A stretch of DNA of 20,226 bases from an uncultured Sphingopyxis sp. (GCA_936933955.1 CAKZIN010000078.1:1-20226), one strand, 5' to 3'. Numbered from the stretch's first letter, positions 5,873-14,056 are shown. Notes: generated by a model not told the origin, from the sequence alone. Made by a program: numbers and translations.

Positions 5873-8016
5873 GCCCGGCTCCCCAGCCGCGCCAGCCGCA
5901 GCGCGTTGCCGACCACGATGATCGACGATCCCGACATGGCGAGCGCGGCGATCAGTGGCGTCACCAGCCCCATCAGCGCGAGGGGAATGGCGAGGATGTT
6001 GTAGCCGATTGCGAGCACGAAATTCTGCCGGACGACCCGCATTGTGGCGCGCGCGATGCGCACCGCGTCGGCGACCGGCATCAGCGCGTCGGAGGTGAAT
6101 ACCGCATCCGCCGCCGCTCGGCTGACATCGCTCGCCGATCCGGGGGCGAGGCTGGCGTGTGCGGCGGCAAGTGCGGGACCGTCGTTGATCCCGTCACCGA
6201 CCATCAGCAGCCGCTGCCCTGCGGCGGCGCGAGCGGTGATGAGGTCGAGCTTTTGCTGTGGGGTGGCGGCCGCGGCGGCGACGGGGACACCGACGCTATT
6301 CGCCGCGCTCGCCACCGGCTCGGGCTGGTCGCCGGAGAGCAGCGCACTTTCGATGCCGAGCCCGCGCAGCGCGGCGATGGCCTCGCGCGCATCGGGGCGC
6401 AGCGGGTCGGCGAAGGGGAGGCGCATGCGCTTGTCGGCGAGGACCAGTTCGCAGGCGAGCGTGGCGCTCCCCTCCGCCCGGGACAGCGCCACGCGCTGCC
6501 CGTTCCATGTGCCGCTAACCCCCTCCCCCGGGAGCTCGGCAATATCGGTGACGTCCGCGGCGCGCACCCCACGCGCTGCCAGCGCCTGCGCGAGGCCGCG
6601 GCTCAACGGGTGACGGCTGCTCCGCGCGAGCGCCAGTGCAATGCCCTGCTGCTGCGCATCAAGCGCGTCGAGGCCCGTCGGGCGCGGTTCGCCCAGCGTC
6701 AGCGTGCCGGTCTTGTCGAGGAGAGCGTGGTCGACCTCTGCCAGCCGCTCGAGCGCGCTGCCGTCCTTGACCAGCACGCCGCGCTTCATCAGCGCGCCTG
6801 ACGCGACGACCTGCGCCGCCGGAACCGCGAGCCCGAGCGCGCAGGGACAGGTGATGATCAGCACTGCGGCGGCGACGGTGATCGCGGTGTGGATCCCCGC
6901 TCCCGCCACCAGCCAGCCGAGGAAGGCGAGCGCGGCGAGCGTGTGCACCGCAGGCGCATAGAGTCGCGCCGCGCGGTCGGCGATGCGGACGTAGCGCGAC
7001 CGGCCCTGCTGCGCGTCCTCCATCGCTCGCGCGATGGCGGCAATGGTCAGCTCCTCGCCCACCGCGGTCACTTCGACGGTGAGCGGGCGGTCGAGGTTGA
7101 TCGAGCCCGCCAGCACGCGCTCGCCGACGCCGACCGCCTCGGGCACGCTCTCACCGGTGAGCAGCGACAGGTCGACCAGGCTCGCGCCGTCGCGCACCAC
7201 GCCGTCGGCGGCAAAGGCCTCGCCCGCCGCGACGCGCATTGTGTCGCCCACCTCAAGGCTGCGCGCCGCCACCCAGCGCGTCGCGCCGTTTGCTTCCACG
7301 AGCGTCGCGCCCGGCCCGGCACGCGACAGCAGTGCCTCCACCCCGGCGCGCGCGCGGGCGCGCATCATCGCGTCGAGCACGCGCCCGGCGAGCAGGAAGA
7401 ACAGCAGCATGGTCGCGCCGTCGAAATAGGCGTGGCGCCCCGATTGCGACGTTTCGTAAAGGCTGAGCGCGGTCACCAATGCGACGCCGATGGCGATCGG
7501 CACGTCCATGTTGGTGCGCCCCTGCCGCAGCGCCTTCCACGCAGAGGCGAAAAAGGGGCGACCCGAATAGGCGACGACCGGCAACGCGATCAGCGCGGAC
7601 AGCCAGTGGAACAGGTCGCGCGTCGCACCTTGCGCCCCCGACCACACCGCCACCGACAGCAGCATGACGTTCATCGAGCCGAAGCCCGCCACCGCGAGCG
7701 CCTTGATCAGCCGGTCGAACTCACGCTTCTCCGCCGCAGCGGCGCTGCCGGGCGCGGCTTCGGCGTCAGCGCGCTGCGCCTCGAAGCCAGCGCCCGCCAG
7801 CGAGGCAATCAGCGTTTCGCCCTCCACCTCCGGCAAGTGGCGGATGGTGACACGGCGCGCGGTGACGTTGACCCGCGCGTGCGCCACACCAGGCACCGCT
7901 CCCGCCGCACGCTCGATCCCCGCGACGCAGCCTGCGCAACGGATGCCCGGCACGATCAGCCGCGTTTCGTCGAGCGCCAGCGTTTCGCCCGACAGGGTCG
8001 GAGCGGGTGCGTTCAC
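5869..8016 (-). CDS. ccoI: Copper-transporting P1B-type ATPase CcoI
   Basis: A 715-residue heavy-metal P-type ATPase that exports copper for assembly of the CuB centre of cbb3 oxidase. Visible in order: a heavy-metal-associated domain with GIRCAGC (C27, C30), membrane helices from about 105, the actuator-loop TGES (287-290), the transport motif CPC (390-392), the phosphorylation site DKTGT (D434), HP (469-470), the hinge GDGIND (607-612), and the last two helices. Length is typical of CcoI/FixI. The start is GTG at 8016, overlapping the ccoH stop as GTGA. Its position between ccoH and ccoS separates it from CopA-type detoxifying pumps. Confidence 0.95.
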   Translation of the reverse strand: MNAPAPTLSGETLALDETRLIVPGIRCAGCVAGIERAAGAVPGVAHARVNVTARRVTIRHLPEVEGETLIASLAGAGFEAQRADAEAAPGSAAAAEKREFDRLIKALAVAGFGSMNVMLLSVAVWSGAQGATRDLFHWLSALIALPVVAYSGRPFFASAWKALRQGRTNMDVPIAIGVALVTALSLYETSQSGRHAYFDGATMLLFFLLAGRVLDAMMRARARAGVEALLSRAGPGATLVEANGATRWVAARSLEVGDTMRVAAGEAFAADGVVRDGASLVDLSLLTGESVPEAVGVGERVLAGSINLDRPLTVEVTAVGEELTIAAIARAMEDAQQGRSRYVRIADRAARLYAPAVHTLAALAFLGWLVAGAGIHTAITVAAAVLIITCPCALGLAVPAAQVVASGALMKRGVLVKDGSALERLAEVDHALLDKTGTLTLGEPRPTGLDALDAQQQGIALALARSSRHPLSRGLAQALAARGVRAADVTDIAELPGEGVSGTWNGQRVALSRAEGSATLACELVLADKRMRLPFADPLRPDAREAIAALRGLGIESALLSGDQPEPVASAANSVGVPVAAAAATPQQKLDLITARAAAGQRLLMVGDGINDGPALAAAHASLAPGSASDVSRAAADAVFTSDALMPVADAVRIARATMRVVRQNFVLAIGYNILAIPLALMGLVTPLIAALAMSGSSIIVVGNALRLARLGSRA

Positions 8017-8465
8017 GAGAGGTCGACGAGGTAGCGCAGCACCTCACCGTCGATCCGCTGCTCGACTCGCACGCGCAACCGCCCGCCGGGCAGCACCTCG
8101 CGCGAGGTCCATGGCCCGTCGCCGGTGAGCGTCAGCGCGGGGTTGGCGGGCTGGCGACCGAGCGGACGTTCGATGCTCGCGCGCACGGTGCCGCCTTCGT
8201 CGGTGCCGTTGGCGTTGCGAATGCTGAGCAGAAGGTGGCCATCGCTTTGCCGGGTTGCGCGTGCGCTCCACCCACGGGCCTGCGCCGCGCGCGCGTCGGC
8301 GAGCCAGCCGTTGAACTCTTGGCTCGCGACATAGCTGTTGTCGACGACGGTTCCGCCGAAATCGCGGGTCGCCATCCGCGCCATGTAGAGGTTGACCGCG
8401 ATCACCACGCCGAAAAAGGCGACGAGGATCATGGTGATGTGCCGCCCGGTGAATTCGCGGCTCAT
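8013..8465 (-). CDS. ccoH: FixH/CcoH family cbb3 oxidase assembly protein
   Basis: A 150-residue protein with one N-terminal membrane helix (about residues 10-29, HITMILVAFFGVVIAVNLYMA) and a periplasmic domain that begins with FGGTVVDNSYVASQEFN, characteristic of FixH. CcoH is a stable partner of the oxidase needed for its assembly. The ATG at 8465 overlaps the ccoG stop as ATGA, and the stop overlaps the ccoI GTG. Confidence 0.93.
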   Translation of the reverse strand: MSREFTGRHITMILVAFFGVVIAVNLYMARMATRDFGGTVVDNSYVASQEFNGWLADARAAQARGWSARATRQSDGHLLLSIRNANGTDEGGTVRASIERPLGRQPANPALTLTGDGPWTSREVLPGGRLRVRVEQRIDGEVLRYLVDLS

Positions 8466-9919
8466 GTCGCGGGCCTTTCGAACTTGAGCTCCTCGCGCGC
8501 GGTCTCAGCCGATTGCGCGTCGGCGCCATCGCTGACGGTGAGCGCGAACGGCTCGCCGCTCACACCGCGGCCGGCTGCCACCAACAGGCTAATCTGCGTC
8601 ACCGCATCGGGTGCGGCGCGGACGTTTAGGGTGCGAGCGCCGTGTGCGCGGTCGCCTTCGCCAGCGATCCACATGGTGCCGCCGGGCAGTCCTTCCAGCC
8701 TAACGGTGAGGTTGCGCGGGCGGCTCTCCATGTTGCTCAGCTTCACGGTAAAGCTGTTGCGCACGGTCCCGTCGGCAAGCTGGACGTAGGGCGGGTTGCG
8801 CTCCTGGATCGCGCCGATCGACAGCCGCGTGCGGGTGCCGAGCGCGAACAGCATCGCAATCCCGATCGCGCTCCAGACGGAGAGGTAGATTAGCGTGCGC
8901 GGCCGGAACAGCGTCTTGAGCACCGGCTTGGGCGCCTCGCCCGCCTGTTCCGCGGCCGCATCGTCGAGCGTCGTGTAGGCGATGAGGTTGGGCGGGCGTC
9001 CGACCTGCGCCATCACATTGTTGCAGGCATCGATGCACAGCGCGCAGGTGATGCAGCCGATTTGCGGCCCTTCGCGGATGTCGATTCCCGTCGGGCACAC
9101 CGCGACGCACTGATTGCAATCGATGCAGTCGCCGAGCGGGGTGGGCGAACGCTTGGCTTCCTTGACGCTGCCGCGCGGTTCGCCGCGCCAGTGCTTGTAA
9201 GTGACGAGCAGCGATTTTTCATCGAGCATCGCCGACTGGATGCGCGGCCAGGGGCACATGTAGATGCACACCTGCTCGCGCATGAAACCACCGAAGATGA
9301 AAGTGATCGCGGTGAGGATGCCGACCGTCGCATAGGCAACCGGCGCGGCCTGGCCGGTGACGAAGTCGCGCAGCAACGTCGGCGCATCGGCGAAGTAAAA
9401 AATCCACGCGCCGCCGGTCGAAATGGCGATGATTAGCCAGATCGCCCATTTGGAGAGGCGCTTCGCCACCTTTTGCGGGCCCCAGGGCGCTGCCTGCAAG
9501 CGGAGCTGGGCGTTGCGGTCGCCGTCGATCCAGCGTTCGACGTGCTGGTAGAGGTCGGTCCACACCGTCTGCGGGCAGGCGTAGCCGCACCACGCGCGCC
9601 CTACCGCGCTCGTCACCAGGAACAGACCGATGCCCGCCATGATCAAAAGGCCGGCGACGAAGTAGAACTCCTGCGGCCAGATCTCGATCGAGAACATGTA
9701 GAAGCGGCGGTTGGCCATATCGACCAGCACCGCCTGGTTGGGAGCATAGGGCCCGCGATCCCAGCGGACCCACGGCGTGATGTAATAGATCGCGAGCGTC
9801 ACGACCATCACCGCCCATTTCAGGCGCCGGAACGGGCCGTCGACTGCCTTGGGAAAGACGGACCGACGTTTTTCGTATGGGTCGAAGGCGTGGGCGGTGA
9901 GGTCGTTGATGTTGCTCAT
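8462..9919 (-). CDS. ccoG: cbb3 oxidase accessory iron-sulfur protein CcoG (RdxB/FixG type)
   Basis: A 485-residue membrane protein with about five helices: three to four in the N-terminal half and one near residues 345-365. It has polyferredoxin-type motifs, GRAWCGYACPQTVW and QVCIYMCPWPR, then two ferredoxin clusters, CIDCNQCVAVCP and CITCALCIDACN. A C-terminal immunoglobulin-like domain follows. CcoG has been linked to copper(II) reduction for CuB assembly. The ATG at 9919 overlaps the ccoP stop as ATGA and the stop overlaps ccoH, so expression is tightly coupled. Confidence 0.95.
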   Translation of the reverse strand: MSNINDLTAHAFDPYEKRRSVFPKAVDGPFRRLKWAVMVVTLAIYYITPWVRWDRGPYAPNQAVLVDMANRRFYMFSIEIWPQEFYFVAGLLIMAGIGLFLVTSAVGRAWCGYACPQTVWTDLYQHVERWIDGDRNAQLRLQAAPWGPQKVAKRLSKWAIWLIIAISTGGAWIFYFADAPTLLRDFVTGQAAPVAYATVGILTAITFIFGGFMREQVCIYMCPWPRIQSAMLDEKSLLVTYKHWRGEPRGSVKEAKRSPTPLGDCIDCNQCVAVCPTGIDIREGPQIGCITCALCIDACNNVMAQVGRPPNLIAYTTLDDAAAEQAGEAPKPVLKTLFRPRTLIYLSVWSAIGIAMLFALGTRTRLSIGAIQERNPPYVQLADGTVRNSFTVKLSNMESRPRNLTVRLEGLPGGTMWIAGEGDRAHGARTLNVRAAPDAVTQISLLVAAGRGVSGEPFALTVSDGADAQSAETAREELKFERPAT

Positions 9920-10977
9920 TTGCCGATGACTTGCGCGGCCGATCGTGGGGGAGGGGTGGGCTGCGGTTCGGCGGCGCGCGGGCCCGAGGTGGGCTGCGGG
10001 CTCGCATCGGGCGCAGGCGCCTCGCTCGCGGCGGTCGGCGCACCGCTGCGGGGAGCAGCGACTGCCGCTCCGGCGGCGGCGCTGGCGGCGGCGATCGCGG
10101 GTGTCGCCTCACCACCGCCACGGCTGTGGACGTAGGTCGCGAGCATGCGGATCGTCACCGGGTCGAGCCGGTCGCCGAAGCGCGGCATCACGCCCTGACG
10201 ACTGTTGTGCACCGAATTGCGCACATCGTCGCGGTCGCTGCCGTAGAGCCAGATGGCGTCGCGCAGGCTCGGCGCGCCGACATTGCGCATCCCCTCGCCA
10301 TTGGCGCCGTGGCAGACGGCACAGTTCGCCGCGAACAGGGTGGCGCCGCGCTGCGCTGCGGGGCTGACGCCCTCCAGGCGCGAGAGGCTGCGGACGTAGC
10401 TCACCACATCGTCGATCTCGTTCGGCTGAAGGATGCCGTCGCGGCCAAAGGCGGGCATCTGGCTCATGCGAGTTTGCGGGTGGCCCGGATTACGAATGCC
10501 GTGGGTCAGAGTATATTCGATGGTCTTGAGGTCGCCGCCCCACAGCCAATCGTCGTCGTTGAGGTTGGGGTAGCCCTTCGATCCCGCCGCGCCGGAGCCG
10601 TGGCACTGCACGCAATAGACGCGGAACGCCGACCCGCCGCCGGCGACCGCCGCGCGCATCAACTGGCGATTGGCGGGCAGCTGTTCGATCGGGGTCTGCG
10701 CGATCGCAGCGTAGATCGGCGCGCGCTCGCGTTCTACCTTAGCTACGTCGGCGGCATAGACGCCGCGACTGGTCCAGCCGAGCGTCCCCGCGGTCGCGCG
10801 CTCCACCAGCGGCCACGCCGGGAACAGCACGACATAGACCAGCGACCAGGCGATGGTCGCGTAAAAGGTCCACAGCCACCAGCGGGGGAGGGGGGTGTTG
10901 AGCTCCTCGATCCCGTCCCATTCGTGGCCGACGGTTTCGGTGCCGGTGGGTTGGTCGATGCGCTTTTGGTCACTCAT
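9916..10977 (-). CDS. ccoP: cbb3-type cytochrome c oxidase subunit III (dihaem)
   Basis: A 353-residue membrane-anchored dihaem cytochrome c. One helix (about residues 32-55) follows the N-terminal segment EWDGIEELNTPLPRWWLW typical of CcoP. Two haem c sites are present, CVQCH (122-126) and CAVCH (219-223), each with a downstream Met-containing loop. CcoP passes electrons to the catalytic subunit. The C-terminus (about 288-353) is an Ala/Pro-rich low-complexity tail beyond the normal domain. The ATG at 10977 lies within the end of ccoQ (8-bp overlap, ATGAGTGA). A longer frame up to 11028 exists, but that part overlaps ccoQ and is not CcoP-like. Confidence 0.96.
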   Translation of the reverse strand: MSDQKRIDQPTGTETVGHEWDGIEELNTPLPRWWLWTFYATIAWSLVYVVLFPAWPLVERATAGTLGWTSRGVYAADVAKVERERAPIYAAIAQTPIEQLPANRQLMRAAVAGGGSAFRVYCVQCHGSGAAGSKGYPNLNDDDWLWGGDLKTIEYTLTHGIRNPGHPQTRMSQMPAFGRDGILQPNEIDDVVSYVRSLSRLEGVSPAAQRGATLFAANCAVCHGANGEGMRNVGAPSLRDAIWLYGSDRDDVRNSVHNSRQGVMPRFGDRLDPVTIRMLATYVHSRGGGEATPAIAAASAAAGAAVAAPRSGAPTAASEAPAPDASPQPTSGPRAAEPQPTPPPRSAAQVIGK

Positions 10978-11146
10978 GATCGGCATCCAATATGCTGCGC
11001 GCAGCTTCGGCGTGGTGGTCGCGTGCACCGGGGCGCAGCGCGAAACCCACGCAGATCAGGAACACAACGCCCAAGCCCACGAGACCCCAACTGTCGGCCA
11101 GGTGGCGCAGCGCGTTGTAAAGCGAATGGTCGTCGCCGGTGATCAC
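10970..11146 (-). CDS. ccoQ: cbb3 oxidase small subunit CcoQ
   Basis: A 58-residue ORF with a GTG start at 11146 and TGA at 10970-10972. The single membrane helix (about residues 20-37, WGLVGLGVVFLICVGFAL) is followed by RPGAR and a polar, acidic tail, the normal CcoQ layout. CcoQ stabilises the CcoNOP complex. AGGAG lies about 9 bp before the GTG, inside a tandem repeat. The GTG is the only standard start in this frame before it runs back into ccoO, and it overlaps the stop of an upstream 33-codon ORF as GTGA. It ends inside ccoP. Confidence 0.88.
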   Translation of the reverse strand: MITGDDHSLYNALRHLADSWGLVGLGVVFLICVGFALRPGARDHHAEAARSILDADHE

Positions 11147-11244
11147 CGCGACCGCTCCTGCGGGGAAGCGCGACGAGAACGCGACCGCTCCTGCGGGGAA
11201 GCGCGACGAGAACGCGACCGCTCCTGCGGGAAAGCGCAGATCAT
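11143..11244 (-). CDS. Micro-ORF of 11-residue repeats between ccoO and ccoQ (hypothetical)
   Basis: A 33-codon frame starts with ATG at 11242-11244, overlapping the ccoO stop (ATGA), and ends with TGA at 11143-11145, overlapping the ccoQ start (GTGA). The peptide begins MICAFPQERSR and then repeats SPQERSR/SRRA with an 11-residue period, because the DNA holds a 33-bp tandem repeat. It is arginine- and serine-rich with no membrane segment and resembles nothing I know. Both junctions have the overlap style of the rest of the operon, so ribosomes finishing ccoO could pass through it to ccoQ. It may be a coupling leader rather than a functional peptide, or only the accidental result of repeat expansion. 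Confidence 0.4.
   Translation of the reverse strand: MICAFPQERSRSRRASPQERSRSRRASPQERSR
11148..11237. repeat. 33-bp tandem repeat between ccoO and ccoQ
   Basis: Two perfect 33-bp units (11148-11180 and 11181-11213) and a partial third (11214-11237, one mismatch). A related core also occurs in the last codons of ccoO (about 11246-11263). On the minus strand each unit carries GCAGGAGCGG, a Shine-Dalgarno-like motif, so that motif is reiterated at 33-bp spacing upstream of ccoQ. The period is a multiple of three, so copy-number change keeps all frames open. Confidence 0.95.
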
Positions 11245-11969
11245 CGCGCCCGCTCCTGCGCGGCGGCGGCGTTTACATCGACCAGCGTGCCGAGCATCTG
11301 GAGATAGGCGACGAGCGCGTCCATCTCCGTCACCCGCGTCGGATCGCCGTCGAAGTCGCGCGCCTGCACGCGGTTGTAGCGGCGCGTGAGTTCAGGGGCG
11401 CCCTCCGCACTCGCCTGCGCGGTGAGGTCGGCGTTGGCGTTGTCGATCTGGCTTTGCGTGTAGGGGACGCCGAGCCGGGTCTGCGCCATCAGCTGCGAAC
11501 GCATGTCGATCGGCCCCAGCTCACGCTCCGCGAGGAAGGCGTAGTTGGGCATGATCGACTGCGGCACGACGCTGCGCGGCGCCTTTAGGTGCTGGACGTG
11601 CCATTCGTCCGAATAGCGCATGCCGACGCGGGCGAGGTCGGGCCCCGTCCGCTTGGAGCCCCACTGAAACGGCTTGTCGTACATGCTCTCCGCAGCGAGG
11701 CTGTAGTGGCCGTAGCGCTCCACCTCGTCGCGGAAGGGGCGGATCATCTGGCTGTGGCAGACATAGCAGCCTTCGCGCACGTAGATGTTGCGACCCGCCT
11801 GCTCGAGCGGGGTGTAGGGGCGCACCCCGTCCACCTTCTCGATCGTGCTGTCGATCCAGAACAGCGGCGCGATTTCGACGATGCCGCCGATCGTCACCAC
11901 GAACAGCGCGAGCGCCCCCAGCAGGGTCACGTTGCGCTCGATCGCCTTATGTTTTTGCGTCAGGCTCAC
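11241..11969 (-). CDS. ccoO: cbb3-type cytochrome c oxidase subunit II (monohaem)
   Basis: A 242-residue membrane-anchored cytochrome c with one helix (about residues 15-37) and a haem c site CYVCH (68-72) in the conserved VREGCYVCHSQMIRPFRDE. The remaining family segments include GPDLARVGMRYSDEWHVQHL and the probable Met ligand region SIMPNYAFL. The start is GTG at 11969, with a GA/GGGGG-rich Shine-Dalgarno about 8 bp before it. It lies 13 bp after the ccoN stop. Its last codons resemble the core of the tandem repeat that follows. Confidence 0.96.
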   Translation of the reverse strand: MSLTQKHKAIERNVTLLGALALFVVTIGGIVEIAPLFWIDSTIEKVDGVRPYTPLEQAGRNIYVREGCYVCHSQMIRPFRDEVERYGHYSLAAESMYDKPFQWGSKRTGPDLARVGMRYSDEWHVQHLKAPRSVVPQSIMPNYAFLAERELGPIDMRSQLMAQTRLGVPYTQSQIDNANADLTAQASAEGAPELTRRYNRVQARDFDGDPTRVTEMDALVAYLQMLGTLVDVNAAAAQERAR

Positions 11970-11982
11970 GAAAGCATCCCCC

Positions 11983-13650
11983 TCATTCGGCCGGCTGGAG
12001 CTGCGCGGGGACGATCGGCACGTCGCGCACAGGGTCGGGCTTGGTTTCGGTCATCGGCTTTTCATCGCGCACATGGCCGAGGATCGTCCGCCACACGTTG
12101 ACGACCATGATGATCGCCCCGGTGAGGTAGAGGAGCCCGCCGAATGCGCGCAGCACGTACATCGGCCGGATCGTCGCGACGATGTCGCTGAACGCCCAGA
12201 CGAGGTAGCCGTCGGCGCCATATTCGCGCGCCATGAAGCCCTGCTGCAGCCCCGCGACCCACATCGACGCGGCGTAGAAAACGATACCCAGCGTCGCCAG
12301 CCAGAAGTGCCAGTTGATCATGCGATAGCTGTAGAGCCGCTCGCGGTTCCACAGGCGCGGGACGAGGTAGTAGATCACGGCAAAGGTGATCATCCCGTTC
12401 CACCCCAGCGCACCCGAGTGCACGTGGCCGATGGTCCATTCGGTATAGTGCGACAGGCTGTTGACCGCCTTGATCGACAGCATCGGCCCTTCGAACGTGC
12501 TCATCCCGTAAAAGGCGAGCGCGAGCACCATCATGCGGATGATCGGGTCGGTGCGCAGCTTGTCCCACGCGCCGTTGAGCGTCATCAGCCCGTTGATCAT
12601 GCCGCCCCAGCTCGGCATCCACAGCATGATCGAGAACACCATGCCCAGCGTCTGCGCCCAGTCGGGAAGCGCGGTGTAGTGGAGGTGGTGCGGACCCGCC
12701 CAGATGTAGAGGAAGATCAGCGACCAGAAGTGAATGATCGACAGCCGATAGCTGTAGATCGGCCGCTCCGCCTGCTTGGGCACGAAATAGTACATCATGG
12801 CGAGGAAGCCGGCGGTCAGGAAGAAACCGACCGCGTTGTGGCCATACCACCACTGCACCAGCGCATCCTGGACGCCCGAGAACACGCCGTAGCTCTTCGA
12901 CCCCACCAGGCTCGCCGGGAGGGCGAGGTTGTTGACGATGTGCAGCATCGCCACGGTGATGATGAACGAAAGGTAGAACCAGTTGGCGACGTAGATGTGC
13001 GGTTCCGACCGCTTGAGGATCGTGCCGACAAAAGTCACCAGATACGCGACCCAGACGATCGTCAGCCAAAGGTCGACATACCATTCAGGCTCGGCATATT
13101 CCTTGGACTGGGTGATGCCGAGGAGGTAGCCGGTCGCCGCCAGCACGATGAACAGCTGGTAGCCCCAGAATACGAACTTCGCGAGACCGGGAAACGCGAG
13201 CCGCGCGCGGCAGGTGCGCTGCACGACGTAGAAGCTCGACGCGATCAGCGCGTTGCCGCCGAACGCAAAGATCACGCCCGACGTGTGCAGCGGGCGCAGG
13301 CGACCAAAGGTCAGATATTCGCTGCCGAAGCTCCAGTCCGGAAAGACGAGCTGGAGGGCGATGAACAGCCCGACCGTCAGCCCGACGATCCCCCAGAACA
13401 CCGTCGCCAGGATGCCCCAGCGCACGACGTCGTCGTCATAGCGCGACGGGTCGCCGGGAATGCGAAGCACCCCGCGTGCGACCGCGGCATAGTCGACCTG
13501 CGTGACGCTCGCCCACAGTGCGATCAGCGCGGCGAGCGCGACGATCACCATGTGCGCGGAAAAGCCGGAATCGGCCGCGCTTGCTCCGGCGACGAGCGCG
13601 ATCAGCGCGATCACCGCCCACAGCCCCGCGCGCGATACGATGGAGATCAT
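11983..13650 (-). CDS. ccoN: cbb3-type cytochrome c oxidase catalytic subunit I
   Basis: A 555-residue haem-copper oxidase subunit that reduces oxygen at a haem b3-CuB centre and pumps protons. Ligands are visible: H122 in RPLHTSG and H411 for low-spin haem b, H409 in GHVHSG for haem b3, H271 in WWYGHN plus H321 and H322 in GPHHLHY for CuB, and Y315, at the position of the cbb3 cross-linked tyrosine. About 60 extra N-terminal residues compared with Pseudomonas CcoN form extra hydrophobic segments, which is usual for alphaproteobacteria. AAGGA at 13661-13665 precedes the ATG. A consensus-like Fnr box lies 57 bp upstream, so low-oxygen induction of the whole operon is expected. Confidence 0.97.
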   Translation of the reverse strand: MISIVSRAGLWAVIALIALVAGASAADSGFSAHMVIVALAALIALWASVTQVDYAAVARGVLRIPGDPSRYDDDVVRWGILATVFWGIVGLTVGLFIALQLVFPDWSFGSEYLTFGRLRPLHTSGVIFAFGGNALIASSFYVVQRTCRARLAFPGLAKFVFWGYQLFIVLAATGYLLGITQSKEYAEPEWYVDLWLTIVWVAYLVTFVGTILKRSEPHIYVANWFYLSFIITVAMLHIVNNLALPASLVGSKSYGVFSGVQDALVQWWYGHNAVGFFLTAGFLAMMYYFVPKQAERPIYSYRLSIIHFWSLIFLYIWAGPHHLHYTALPDWAQTLGMVFSIMLWMPSWGGMINGLMTLNGAWDKLRTDPIIRMMVLALAFYGMSTFEGPMLSIKAVNSLSHYTEWTIGHVHSGALGWNGMITFAVIYYLVPRLWNRERLYSYRMINWHFWLATLGIVFYAASMWVAGLQQGFMAREYGADGYLVWAFSDIVATIRPMYVLRAFGGLLYLTGAIIMVVNVWRTILGHVRDEKPMTETKPDPVRDVPIVPAQLQPAE

Positions 13651-13706
13651 GGTTCAACGTTCCTTGTCATCATCGCTCGCCGTGCCGTCCGGGCGGCGGG
13701 GCGACA

Positions 13707-13720
13707 TTGATCCGCGTCAA
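13707..13720 (-). promoter_or_regulatory. Fnr box (anaerobox) upstream of ccoN
   Basis: On the plus strand the 14-mer reads TTGAT-CCGC-GTCAA, one base from the perfect TTGAT-N4-ATCAA Fnr consensus. It lies between the stop of the 99-residue membrane gene and ccoN, centred about 63 bp from the ccoN start codon. The Fnr-type regulator in this window has the ExxSR helix that reads TTGAT. No convincing -10 hexamer was seen, so the exact promoter is unknown. Confidence 0.85.
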
Positions 13721-13738
13721 AATTACGGGCCTCGTCCA

Positions 13739-14038
13739 TCACAGCGCGTTCGTCTCGGGCTGCGTGGCGACGTCGCCTTCCTTGGCGGCATTGTTCACGA
13801 GCAGGATCGAGGCGGTCCAGATCCCCGCAGCAGCAAGCCAGCCGAGGTTGAACAGCGCCAGCGCCGCCCACACCCGCCCCTTGGGCTGGGTCGCGCGGCG
13901 GGGGCCAGCGATCTCGGGGCGCTTGCGAAACACCGCGGCGACGGAGGCACCGTGGACGATCAGCCACACACCGGCGGCAAGCGAGACGACCGCGCAGGCG
14001 ACGAGCACCAGCGCCAGCATTTGTGATGATAGCCCCAT
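13739..14038 (-). CDS. Small two-helix membrane protein downstream of hemN (hypothetical)
   Basis: A 99-residue protein with two clear hydrophobic helices (about residues 7-29 and 56-81) joined by a basic loop (FRKRPEIAGPRRATQPKGRV). The tail is acidic to polar. GAGGG lies just before the ATG and the gene starts 18 bp after the hemN stop, so it is probably cotranscribed with hemN. It ends 18 bp before the ccoN Fnr box. I do not recognise a family. Placement between hemN and ccoN, both with Fnr boxes, suggests a role in microaerobic respiration; that is inference only. Confidence 0.75.
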   Translation of the reverse strand: MGLSSQMLALVLVACAVVSLAAGVWLIVHGASVAAVFRKRPEIAGPRRATQPKGRVWAALALFNLGWLAAAGIWTASILLVNNAAKEGDVATQPETNAL

Positions 14039-14056
14039 AGTCGGTCCCTCTTGCCC

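Noticed and set aside
8390..8406. TTGACCGCGATCAC, an Fnr-box-like sequence
   Set aside because: It lies inside the ccoH coding region with one arm broken and no downstream promoter context.
11148..11237. The 33-bp tandem repeat as a CRISPR-like array
   Set aside because: The units are directly adjacent with no unique spacers, and only 2.7 copies exist; it is a simple tandem repeat.
11845..13710. A 621-codon plus-strand ORF covering all of ccoN
   Set aside because: It is antisense to a gene with every cbb3 catalytic ligand. Its product is rich in Arg, Asp, Glu and His, as expected from the third-position GC bias of the real gene, and it shows no recognisable domain.
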